Assembly (NCBI RefSeq): GCF_003286085.1
Contig: NW_020825288.1
Coordinates: 20,956,001-21,020,000 of the forward strand
Length of the DNA stretch: 64,000 nt
Direction of reading: 5' to 3'
Source of the DNA: Drosophila persimilis
Lineage: Eukaryota > Arthropoda > Insecta > Diptera > Drosophilidae
A program made the translations under genes and the position numbers. The notes under the pieces are model-generated. The model was given only the letters and a program-made list of their open reading frames with translations, made no database searches and was not told where the DNA came from. Positions 48,301-60,700 of this stretch are shown here, piece after piece; position 1 is the first letter of the stretch, and each line of letters begins with the position of its first letter.

Positions 48301-51300
48301 GCATATCTCAGATAAACGATTCAAAACCCATTCCGTCGGCCCCTTCTTTATCTCCCAATCTCTTTACAGGCAAGTTTTCGATCAACTTTACGTCTTTTTC
48401 AAATAAAAAGTGATCACTAAATGTTATACCTTTCATAAAATGAATCTCCTTTCTTCAAAAACAAAGCAAGTCCCAGAAAAACCCATGAAAATATATCTCG
48501 TCAACCCCTTTTAGAGCTCCTCTTCCATCACAAGCCCCATTTAGATCCATTAAACCACAAAACTCCCAGCAGATAAGTGCCACCGCCTCCTCCTTTGCAG
48601 AAAAGGTAAACCCGACTCCATTGAACTTGAAATTCATATCACCGAGCATTAAATTAATTGAGGCTCGTCAAATCATTTTTTGGTGGACTAATTACGCGTC
48701 AAACGATGAAAAATCTCCATGGGATGTGTCCCAGGATTTCTATCTTTCACCTCAGTTGGGGATCTTTTGGGGATTTCTCGGGTCGCCTTCAATTAATTGT
48801 TACGACTTTATTATGGAGATAAGTGCACGCAGCGTCTTGCGGCCGGAGACAACAAAAGGGTTCTAATTGGCAGAGACCGCAGGACTCATGCCAGGATAAT
48901 GCCGGGCAGACGTTTACGCCCCAAAGGGTTTTTTCCATATTTATCTTTGGCTTTTTCCTGAGTTTTTCTTTCGGTTTTCCCCTCTCCAGAATGACTGTGT
49001 GGAAAAAAAATCTGTTACAATTAGTTAAGCTCGAAGGCCGGCGGCGTCGGCGGCGGCTGGCCCAAAGTAAATTTTAAGATTATTATTTTTTTAAGCAATT
49101 TTTTTCGCCGGCTTTTTACATTATCTACAAACTGATTTGTCATTATTTTTTAAAGCGCAAAGAGGGCGAAATTTATCAGGGAATTATAAACATTAATGTG
49201 GCAGTGGTGCAGGCACTTGCCAGCAACTGCTGCGGATAGAGGAAAAACTTAAGAATGAGAGAGGAATTTCCAATTGAAATATAAACCTTAATAACCAATC
49301 TTAGGGCAACAATTCCCGGGCCATCATCTACGCTTCATTTTGTCCTTTAATTTCCCTCTAAAATTGGTCATTTGGTTGCCGATTTCCCGAGGAAAAAGTT
49401 TGTTTAACGTCAACCAATATCGATTTAATTTTATTTCCCACTCATTTAGCTAAAAGCGTTCCAGTGAAAAATGAAAATATTTGCTCACGATTAAATTAAA
49501 AAAACCGGAAAACTCACCAACACAAAAAAAGCAAAAAAGGAAAAGCGAGAAGGAAGGGGAGAAAAGTGTATGAGAGAAAAGCATTTTATGAAATGAATGC
49601 ACTGACACTCTGGCCTCGCCTTTGCCTTTTGGTAAAAATTTGAATACATTATGAGGGGCGGAGAGAGAGAGAGAGGGGATGGACATGGACTCCCTGCAAA
49701 TAAACTGCTGGAGAAGAGCGACTCCCACCGCAACCGCTCGCTCTGGACCTGCCACACCCCCAAACGAAACCCCCCCGAGAACGACGGACGGGCATGACAA
49801 TGACACAAAAGCCGCGCACTTAATCGCCGTGGATCACATTCCGTAAAAACCGCGACGATAAAAATTTTTTACGCTCCATTCTCTGTGTACTTAGTGGAAT
49901 GGAAGGGCCCCCACTCCTAGTCCTTGTTCCCGGAGAGAAAACCACCCACCCCCCGCCAAGGCGGTTGACCCGCCTGTCCGCAAATTTCCCTAAAGAAGAT
50001 ATCTCTCTGTCCAGTTTTTGCTCTTCTCTTTCCCTGCAAGAAGAAAATCAAATCTGAAATTATTTTCAATTTGTACGCGATTTATTTTTATGTCTTTTTT
50101 TACTTTTGAGACGAGAGGGAGAGTGCCTCAGAGACTCAGCCTCATTGCAGATCCCAGTTTAAACGATTTGTAAACATTTGAATTGGATTTTTCGGCCATA
50201 AAAATTGCTTGTTAGCGACTTTATCACGCAGAGGGCTTTGTGTTGTTGGCTAAGTTGTTGGCATTAGTGGCTATGGTATCATCAGCAGTGGGGGAAGTAC
50301 TCCTACACCTATATTTATTACCCGATACCCAGTTCCCATAACTCAACTGCAAAGTTAATCGCATTTCATTCCACTTCACTGACAATAGATGTGCCAGCGA
50401 AAGGTGGCATGACTCTGTTTGGGGGCTGCAGTGCACTCTAACAACTATAATAAATTAATAAATTATCAAGTTTTTGCATAAACTACAGTCTTAACTTATC
50501 AATGAGCGGGAGAGTAGTACTATAATTACGGTGCCAGGCCCAGTCGAAGGGTGTTGTCAAAGACAAATGACTCTTAAAATACGAAATAAAATGGTGGAAA
50601 AATTAAGTAAGATTGTCACAAATTGTCGTAAATTATCATCATGTATTGGGTGATTGGCTGGGCGTGTGTTTACCAACTGATATTCTGAGTTTCGTAATGT
50701 TTACTGGAATATAGTGGCCTTTAAAAAGGGGACTTTACTTTGCGGAAGTCTGCGAATTAGTAGAATGCTTATTATAGTTCAAGAGAGATGCTTTCTTAGA
50801 GTTAAAAGATCTATAAATTAGTATGTGAAATTATCTACAGAATAAAGCTTTTTTGCAGAGCAATATTTCTTAAGGGAAAATGCTCCTAAAACAAGGGGAG
50901 ACATTTTCCAAAGTCAAAGAAATATCCTATAACAAAAGCCAAAAAATAGCTCTGTTTCGAGGACTTTAAGATCACCCTGAAGACCCCCAAAGATCCGTAA
51001 GTTTTCATATGATCCCAACAAAATTTTAATATATTCCATAATCTTATAATAAATATCCTTCTTTAATTAAGATATCCCACATTCAAAAGAGATTCATTTT
51101 CCATTCAAGTTATTTCCTGTTCTCTTATGACACATCACCCCCCGAAAATCGCACCCCAAAAAGCATTAATTTATTATAAATATATCTCATATGAAGACCT
51201 AGTTTAAATCTCTGATTAATGTTAAACTCAGACAAAAAGGTCTTCCCCCAGAAGGCAGCAGCCACAAGAACAACAGGCAATAAACTGAAAAATATTTAAC

Positions 51301-51364
51301 GGCGTTTAAAAGAGCGTGAAAAGTCAACAAGGACACAAACAGCCACTGGCAGGAGAAAACACGG

Positions 51365-51465
51365 ACACACACACACACACACGCTCTCACATGTGATAAC
51401 GTCGTAACCCCTGGATAACCCCCGGTTAACCCCTACAGGCGGTGTGTGTGTGTGTGTGTGTGTGT
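51365..51465 (+). repeat. Opposed (AC)9 and (GT)12 tracts
   Basis: (AC)9 at 51365-51382 and (GT)12 at 51442-51465 are complementary and 59 nt apart. Between them TAACCCC occurs three times at 13-14 nt spacing. The tracts could pair in pb intron RNA. Confidence 0.85.
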
Positions 51466-51861
51466 CTGTGTCTCTGATTTAAATAAAACTAATGTTTGTG
51501 TGGAAAATGGATTTTATGTGTGTTGTCATCGCCTCTGCCTCTCTTTCTCTCTCACTGTGTGCCTGTGCCTGTGCCTGTTGACTTTCCACAGTAAGGATTT
51601 CATTCCTTATTCAAATTCACCAAACGGATACGGATTCATTCGGTGGCAAACAGATTTAAAATTTCGCATACGCTTAGCACGTGAATGGGAATATCCTTGA
51701 GAGGACGACGACGGCGACGACACACCGCTTTCCGTCGAGTCATGCATCATATCTACAGCTGCGGAAGCCCCTGAAAACATAGAGGAGGGGTTCCAGCCTC
51801 ATCCTCAAGGATTCGGTTTGAGTTTGGGTTACCGTTTTCGAGAGAGGTGAGAGGTTGTTTT

Positions 51862-51888
51862 GGGGTGGGGGTTGGGGTTGGGGTTGGG
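51862..51888 (+). other. G-quadruplex motif of TTGGGG type
   Basis: G runs of 4, 5, 4, 4 and 3 separated by T or TT. A canonical quadruplex pattern in pb intron 2. Confidence 0.75.
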
Positions 51889-54800
51889 TTGTGGCGCGCG
51901 TGGTTGACACGTGATTCCGTTGGTCGTAAATTTTCCCAAGAATGTTCGAAACACATTTTTTAGTGGTTCTTGTAGTTTTTAATTTGTGGCTTGTTGAGCA
52001 CTGTGTTAACGGTTATTATTTATGGGATTTCGCTGCGATGATAAACGAAAATTATGGATAGACCAAGTCTCGAAAGCGGATATTACCTGAGTGATAAGGT
52101 TTTTGTGGAAGTGTATTCCAAGAAGAGGTTGCTCTTTGGCAACCAACCCCGAAAAAGGGCGGAACGGAGCAAAAAGCTGTCACTTGGGGATGCTGCTGCA
52201 GATGTACATATCACTGTGTGAGTGAGTGCTGTATCTGTGTGTGAGAGAGTGAGGTTTGTGTGTGTCAGTGAGTGTCAAGGCATCATCCATCATTTTGGAC
52301 TTGACCTTTTTTTGTTAGAGGCTAAGCTTCCGTTTAACAGGAGTCTAGCAAGGGAATCTTTAATTTTTGATACGAGTATATGCTACGAATAGAATGCACA
52401 TGTTACAGATACAAGATACACAGATAGACGAAGGAGGAGAGCAGTCAAATGTCAGACATTTCACATAAGCGACTCTCTTGCTCTCTCTCTCTCTTTGGGC
52501 ATCCTGCAATGCAATGTCTCATTGCTGATGATTAAGCCAGAGCATATAGTATCCCCCTCTTTATGTATCTGTATCTCTCCCTGGTTCGGTTTTCACTTTT
52601 GTGTCGTGTTAAAAATGAATTTGTCATCTGTAAACGGTCTGACATGTTTGCCAAAAAAAAACGAGCCCATACATCAATTGTTGTTTCTGAAGTCCAGAAG
52701 TCTTTGATTGATTTGCATTGAAAATCGTGATTTTAATTGACATGCGATGAGCGAAAGCAATCCAAGAGAGCAATAATTATGTCAATCTTGCATCAGATGC
52801 TTGATCGATTGATCGATTGGACAGGACTTAAGGCTTTAAGGTGCATTTTGGGACTATTTTAATGTAGATTTGACCTAACAAGAGCTGGTAAGAGGCTTTG
52901 AAAGAGCTCTTACTTTTTGAATACTTGTTTTGAAGGCTATTAAATAATATAATCAGATGGAAATGTGATTAAAATACATTTTAAATGCTTTTTTTTATTT
53001 TGCATAGGTTTCCAGGCCTTTCTTTGACTTGCATTTAATATTTCCCTTAAAATATTTCCCAAAGCGTATTAAAAATTCCTGAAGTAATATATTTAACTCC
53101 ACATAACAATACAAATGAAAAGCCACAGACAGGTGCCACCAAACGAATGATTCGCGTTGAATAATAAACTGCAATAATTGAATGTCTGTAACATAAATGT
53201 AAATCCACACACACACAGAAAACACAAACCGAAATAGGTATACGTTTGTTCGTTGGTAATTACAACTCTTTTTGGAGTTATTAATTAAAATTCACATACA
53301 CCCATGGACACCATGGACGTGGACAAATGGAACGTGATAGATGTAACATGCCATAAAAATATCAGCAATAAGTGGGACAATCGTGAACCAATAAAGAGGA
53401 GGGGATGGGCTTGGGGTCCACGGTTCCCTGAGCCTTATAATGGGGGCAGCCCAAAATCGTTTAGCTTTAATATGATGAGTGGGTTTTGGGTGGCCAAAAT
53501 GGGTGAGGGAAGGCAGGTGGAAAGGTGGAAAAGTGGGAGCCATCGTTCAGATCATTGGCCAAATGATTTTTCGAACAATTTGTTGCTTCGCTGGAGGGGG
53601 CCTAAAGAGCGTGAAATTGATATGCAATTAAAATAATATTTTTCCAGTCGAGTGATATTTAGAATAATTATTGGATATATCTGGCGTATATATCACGTAT
53701 GTATGGATGGTATTTTATGGCCCCACAGATGTCACAACAATGCAAAAATATCGGCACCAAAAATGTGCTTGAAATAATAATTTGCTTTTTCCATTAAAGC
53801 TGCGGTTCAAGGATTTTCCACTTCTTATTTTTAATTCAACGCCAAAAAGACAGACTAAAGAGGGGGAGAGTGGGAGAGTAGGTTTTTGGGGGAGAGGCAG
53901 GACTGAGTGACTGCTGCGGTTAATGGCTTTTGAATGCAAATTCAATTTTATCGCACTCTGTTCACTTTTTAATAAGATTTTCCTTCACTTTCCAGCCCCA
54001 TCCGCTGCTCTCTAGCCTCTCTATATTGTCTGCTGGCGAAAGGTGCACTCTGCTGGAAATGAAAATTAGTTGCAAGAATCCCAAAAAACAAAAAAATATA
54101 CCAGCGAAAGAAAAAGAAAGAACTGAGCCAAAAAGACACGCGACTTGCGACCTGCGAGAAATGCTTTTTGGCGCCACAAGCCTCCAAAACCTGACTGCCT
54201 GCCTGCCTGCTGCCTCCTGTGCCCCTGCCCTTGCCCCTCCCTTTTTGAGACGTAGTGGTGGTGGTGGTTGTACCTTTTCTCGATGGGGCACAGCCCACAA
54301 TCCAACAAATTGCGTTTCGTGTGCAAGAGTGGGTGGGAAAACTGTCAGAATGAATGAGTAGCATGGTCACACCTACCCGGCTGTCAGTCATGAAACGAAT
54401 GGCAATGGCCAAACGGTAACACTCTCCCAAAACAAAACTGTCCAAGGCGTTGCCTTCAATCCGAAGTTTAAACTGCAAAAATATTCACCTATAGACGGAT
54501 GGACGGATCTCTTTCCCAACATTCTTTTCAATTAGGTAAATGGTCTCTGAGTATGATTAGAAAGTGTTTTGAGGTGGAACGAGGGAAAGTCTAGAACGTA
54601 ATGAAAGCGTTGTTCAATGGAGTGGCACGTAAGATATTTCAATTATAAAATAAGGGGAGATAGATAGAAAGATCGAATTAACACGGAACTGTGGATGAAG
54701 ATGTACTCTAATTATGCTCAAAAATGGACAGTTCTTGACTTGGAATTCGGCATAGAACTTTATTAACGAGGGACTTCGAAATCAATATATAATGTTTTTA

Positions 54801-55993
54801 TGTTATTTCTGAACTGATCCTATATTCTATCCCTTCCTTAGTTTCTGTCTCTAGCAAAGTTCTTTAGTTCTTCATATACTTATCGATTATCCATTCAATT
54901 TTTTGTCCCTTTTAAGCAGCCTTTAAAGGACTTTATGAAAACTTATGGGAGACTGGTTTAATGCCAAAAATATCATTAAATATTCATTGAAGTGTGTAAA
55001 TATTTTAAGACTCCTGCCACATCGTTTCCAGTCACCTGAAAAGGCAGCAGCAGACTGCGTTGCAACAAAGTATCTGCATTCTTTATGTATCTTTTTTTTG
55101 GGCTGCAGCAGAGAAAGAACGCTCCATAAAGAATCCGCTACACTCATGTGGGATGTAGCAAAACTTTCTTTCTTTGAAGTTTAGTTTGGCTCAAAAGTGG
55201 AAAATAATTAACCTCAAAGTTTTTGAGAAGGCGGAAGTTGCCACAGTCGACACATGCAGCACGTAACGAGCGGTCAAGCGGACCCCCAAACAATTTCCTC
55301 CTGGTCCCCCAGTACTTAATTGAGAAGTTTCGATAGGAAAAACACAGAGGGGAAGCCAAAGCCCCACTCCAAGGATGTCTCAGAGAAGTTCGGGCTCTCT
55401 CCGCAGTCTATTATTGGAAGGAAGCTAAGGGGTTGGATGATGATGAAGATGATGATGATGTGGATGGGTGGATGGAAGGCAAATAAAATCATGCTGTCGG
55501 AAATAATAGCGTCTGGCCGGGAACTTAATTCCGAGTGGGGTTTGGGGTTTGGGGCAGCCCAAGTTTATGCAGTTTCATAAGCAATATTTGATATTTTTCG
55601 TGTGGCAGCAGCAGCAGCATCAGAAGAAGGGGCACCATCTGCATGATTAGCAAATATTTTTGTTTCGATAATCAGCGAACAATCCCATTTCTATATGGAA
55701 GGAAGCTCATGAGTATGACTGGCATTTTGTCTGGCAGTTATCTTACGATATTCCAACAGTTAAAGATGGAATAAGTTTTTGGGGGATAGAAAGTAGAGTT
55801 TTTATTTGAATTAAATTATTTTCGGTGGGAAATAGTCTTGGAAAATACAGAACTTCCTACTCAGTATTTATTTCAAGAAAATATTCATCATATACTAATG
55901 AAAAATACTCCAAATAAATCCTGTAAGCACCTCCTTGCAAATGATTTCTTGTAATTTTCTAATCGAAACTCCCTTTCTGCTTCTCCATTTCAG

Positions 55994-56008
55994 GTGATAA
56001 CTCCATAA
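55994..56008 (+). CDS. pb: pb 15-nt microexon
   Basis: Acceptor CATTTCAG is followed by GTGATAACTCCATAA and donor GTAAGT. Joined to the single base G left from exon 2 it reads G-D-N-S-I and leaves one base for the next exon. The microexon is known in D. melanogaster pb, between YPWM and homeodomain. Its 15 bases keep the frame whether included or skipped. Confidence 0.9.
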   Translation: MITP

Positions 56009-57685
56009 GTAAGTACTTCCCCTACAAGAAAACAAAACAATTACTCATCCATTGCGCAACATAAAATACAATATATTTTCAACCACAAAACAAAAACATT
56101 TTCCAATTGGCTTGAAAGTACGAGTATATCCAAAAAAAAGCACCAAAGATACATTTTGCATTCGCTGTAGGATACAGAAACTTCACTTCAAGGTAGTAGA
56201 TCCCTCAAAAACCGCAAAAGCCCTGATTAAATGTTATTAAAAACATTTTTGCCAGCCTATAGAAATCTCTGCCAAAAAACCGCAAAACGAAATTCATGAA
56301 ATTTCAATAATTGTATAATAATTTCCCTTGAAAAAAACTATATCAATTCTGTGGAAATATATTGAGGGGCTTGTTTTTTTGTGACGACCATTTTGTGTAT
56401 CGAAATCATCTAGAGTTGACCCAAACTGAGAAAAAAAGTGAACCCAAACAGAGAAGAAAACAAAAAAAAAGTGAACCAATCAAGCGGACGACCATTTTGG
56501 AGACGGTTTCAGCGGAAACGTCGCTTTTTCATGTTCGTGACCAAAGTTTAAGTCTGACTGGTCTTCGGGAATGGGAATGGGAATGGGAACGGGGAGGGGA
56601 TACAGAGACAAACTGAGAATCGAAAGAGAGACAGCGAGGTAGAGAGAGTAAAAAAACATACAAATTTTTACCTGAATTAAATTGAGTAACGAAAACACGA
56701 AAAGTTTTTTAATGCCTGGCAGCAGACATTGAAGGTTGAGGAGAGGTACATAAATACACAATACATAAATACACAAGAAATATAAGTATATGAGTATATA
56801 TGTATGTATGTATATGTAGACCATTCTTATTTCATTTTTTGTTGCTGTTTACTTATCAGGGGGGAGAATAGCAGGGGAGGAGGAGTAAGGTAGTGCTGAA
56901 CCAAACACGCTACCATTTTTTGGGCTTAGTTCTACAGACAGAAAAAAAAGATGAAAATCAGTATGGTTTCTGGAGAATAAATAAGGTTTTTGTGGTATAT
57001 TTGTACATATGTATATATATTTATGGCTAGTAAATCCATAGATATACTTCATATTAGAAAACTATGGGTCCAGGGCCCTACGCACTCGCTTCGCCTCTCA
57101 GCCCCCGGCTCACGCGCTTTGCTCAGGCCGATATGAGTTAAAAAAGCGGGAAACGACGAGTACGCACAACTTTTTTAAATGCATAATAGAAAGATATCTT
57201 AAATTTAAATCTTGATTGATTATAGTTATATTCGTTTGGCTTTTAAACCTGAAATGGAAATGATTAAGTATCTAAGACGATGGCTTTACTCTTTAATAAA
57301 GCTTTGACTAAGTAGAAAATATATTTTATACTAAGTGATATATATATATACCCTGATATACTAAATGATATATATAATTTAATGTCATTCAAACAATCGG
57401 TCTATTCTTAAATACTCTTCAATCAAAAATAATTCATTGAAGATTCAAAGTTTCATCAAAAGCCAATGTCTATTGCCCATGTTGTATGGATATCCAGGGT
57501 TTTCTAAGCCCCTTATTTTTTTCTTTTCTTAATTTTGTATCTTTTTTTGTCAGTGTACCTGTAAACACGCTCTCTCCCCTGACCAGTACTCACCTACTCG
57601 CTCTCCCTCCGCTCTCTTTCCGCTTTTGTGGTATTGGTAGAGGGGCGGTTGTTGCGGAGGAAATAATTACATGATTGAGGTACTC

Positions 57686-57707
57686 CACACACACACACAC
57701 ACACACA
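57686..57707 (+). repeat. CA dinucleotide microsatellite
   Basis: An uninterrupted (CA)11 tract in pb intron 3. Confidence 0.9.
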
Positions 57708-60700
57708 GACACGCTGAAACATGGAAAGGGCAACACTTGCATGAATACCCACAATGACAAACACTGGGCCACCACCGCCCTTCCTCCCCCCATCCATTTC
57801 GCTCTCTCTTTCCCTCTCTGGAAGTTCTCTTGGGTTTTTTTTTCGTGGCCTTTCTGGTGGTGGTCGTTGTCTGATCGAAAAGAACATGTCAGAGGTTCCT
57901 GACCATTGCATGACTTGGCCCCCCTGTGTCCCCATGTTGTCCCCGTGTGTGTCCCTGTGCGAGTGTGTATCTGTGTGTTGAAGCACCGGCACATGCACGA
58001 GCATGAATGAATGAATGGCTTTGGCTATGGCATGGCGGCTTTTTTTATATAGCCGGTTCTTGTTCGTGTGCTTTTTTCCTTCTTTCTTTCGTAGTTTTTT
58101 CTTTTGGTCTTTTTTTTTATAATTCACGGCAAAAGACCGCAACAAAGACCGGGGCCCCAGAGCAATTATTGTATCGGTTGCCCCACACACACCAGTCCCG
58201 TACCATGCAAACCACCACCAGTGTAGAGTGACCTCCTCCCTCCACCCGCTCCTCCCTCTCAGCCGCAAAACGGTAACCATTCGCTTGGCCAGGAACGTGT
58301 GTCCTTGTGTGTTTGTGTAAGGACTGACGTTGAGGTCAGGGCATTGTCGTGTGGTTATTGGCTGGCTGCTTGTCGGTTGGTTGGTTACCTCACAGAAGGA
58401 TTCTAATGCACACACAACGAGCCAACACGAACACACAAAAAGCCATAGGATATGCAAGGCTTATACAATACATATAATACATACATAGAGGACTATAAAG
58501 TACATGGAAAACCAAACACTTCTGAAGACTCGACAAAAATATACGCTAGAATTTGAAGAGTGGAGAGTGTCTCTTAATTTCCTAAAAAAATTCTGCGGGG
58601 TTTAGAGATAGCATAAAGACTTCGCCTTGCATTATTCATGAAATATTTATAGAAATTTGAGAATTTATCACTTTTAAGGGACTGTATTTATAATCAGGGA
58701 AAAATTAAATTCTTAAATTTCATAATTTATTTTGATAAATATAAAAAAACAATTAGATTCAAAAAACGTATTTTTTAATTTTTGTTGTGTAGAAAGAGGA
58801 TTTTTTATTTTTACAATATGTAAAATAGAATACAAAATTTGTTAAAAAACTGCAAAAAATTCGTTTCTTGGTTGAAGTTTATTTAAAGATTATATATACA
58901 AAAAAATCAAGAACATATTTCCGTTATAAGTGATCTTGTTTAATTCAAAAAACTATTACTCCATGAGTATTAAAATAAATTAAGAAAAATATTAAAGCTA
59001 TAGATACAAACCTCCCACCAAAATATGTCTCAACTTTCCTACTCTTCAAAGACGTTTTCTTAGAAGAACTCTTCTCATACGTTTATTCTTATCTTTTATT
59101 TTAATAGTTTTTTTAATGGTTAAACTTTTCCCCACATTAAATTTAATGTTTGTACATATCCTTTTGTCCAACAATATAATTTGAGACTTCCTCAATTGTT
59201 CTTTTACATTTTCCAACAACCTCTACGAATAGATCATCTATGACGACTACGCGCCAGCTTGTCCGTCATGAGGATTTACCATTAATTTTGCCCTGACCTC
59301 TAAAGTTCCGCCTCCAGACAACCAACCAAAAAAAAAAAAACACTCCCCCATGCAGAAGAGACCTTCAGAGACACACTCTCCACTCCCTCTGCAACTGTGG
59401 GTTCCCGCTATCGTTCCCGTTCCCCTCGATTGCAGCAGTGGCAGGATTAATTTCTAATTTCGCCTAATGTTCAGAGAGTGTTCGATGTTTACATTTTGGG
59501 TGCTGTGCTCGTGTTTTTGGTCTCGTCTTCTAATTTACCTTGATAAAATTGTACCGATTCCCCATTCCCATTCCCATGACCAGAGACCTCGGACCCAGAG
59601 ACCAGAGACCGGACCCCAGACCCCAGACCCATCCCAAGCCCTGCCCTATCCCCGGGCTGTTTTTGTCTCTGCCCTCGTAAACGCATTCATCGTTGTCTCT
59701 GAGCCGAGTCGTCTCCGAGTCGAGTCCGGGGCGATGTCTACTACGGCTCTGAGTCGGAGTCGGAGACGGAGACGGACGACCAGGGCCCACATGTTTGCAT
59801 CATTAATCATGACGTTTCAGCTCTGACACATTTGGCCGATCGGCGGCAAAGGCAGCAGCAGCAACGGCAACAGCAGCAGCAGCGCTCTAACAAACGGAGG
59901 ATTGTAATGAACACGTTTTGTAAGGCAGATAGAGAGGTATTACTGTATGCCAGAAAAAGACAGAAACTAAGGGCAGAAAAAGACAGAAACTAAGAGACAG
60001 AAAGAGATAAAAACTAAGAGACAGACTGCCAGACGAAATACCTTAAAAAAAAAAAACACCAGAGGATGAGACAGACGCACGTCAACGATGGCTCGCGGAC
60101 AGCAGCAGCAGCAGCGGACGTGTACGCACAGCGAGAGGGCCGATGCCGATGCCGATGCCTCTTCTCGTCAGCGGCCAAGAGACAATGGGCCACCATTTGA
60201 AGACAAATATTTTCACAATGGTAGCAGAAGACAAAAAGATAGAACAGCAAACAGTAGACGGAGGCAAACTCATGTAAATATTGGCCAAAAACTATTTACG
60301 AAACTATTAGCTGCAGTTATGGGACAAGAGACTAATTGTGGCCAAGACTCCTGTGGTGGCTTGGGAGGGCGCGGAATCGTCTTGAAAGGGAGAGTTTATG
60401 AGGCAGAGATGACGAGGAGATAATAAAACATTAGCAAAAGGGGAAGGTGCACCATCAGAAGGGATTATTGCATAAGGATATGTCCAACCCAAGGACTTGG
60501 AAGATAAAAGAGTCATTTAGATTGTATACATTGCAGATAGTAGTAGCATAAAATGTAGAGTTCTGAGGGATTGTCTGGAAATCAAGGATCATTGATTGCA
60601 GGAGGAGTTTTGTAAGCACTTCATGGTGTTTTTGGGAATACAGCTTCTAGGGAATAAAAGTAAGATACATTTCCATTCTCAGATCTTTGGAAAGGGTTTG

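Larger units (their letters stand above)
44506..55993 (+). other. pb: pb intron 2 (11.5 kb)
   Basis: A large intron with no recognised gene on either strand. It contains TTTCC, GA, AC/GT and G-rich repeats and many ATTA cores. In D. melanogaster, pb introns carry essential enhancers, so regulatory content is likely, but I see no discrete cluster. Longer open frames here are low-complexity. Confidence 0.75.

Noticed and set aside
48093-48413. 106-aa frame in pb intron 2
   Set aside because: AT-rich sequence with Asn, Ile and Lys bias and no homology recognised; likely chance.
57594-58457. 287-aa open frame on the minus strand in pb intron 3
   Set aside because: Composition is low-complexity (runs from CA and GA repeats, Cys-Val runs from the CA microsatellite), with no domain or conserved block.
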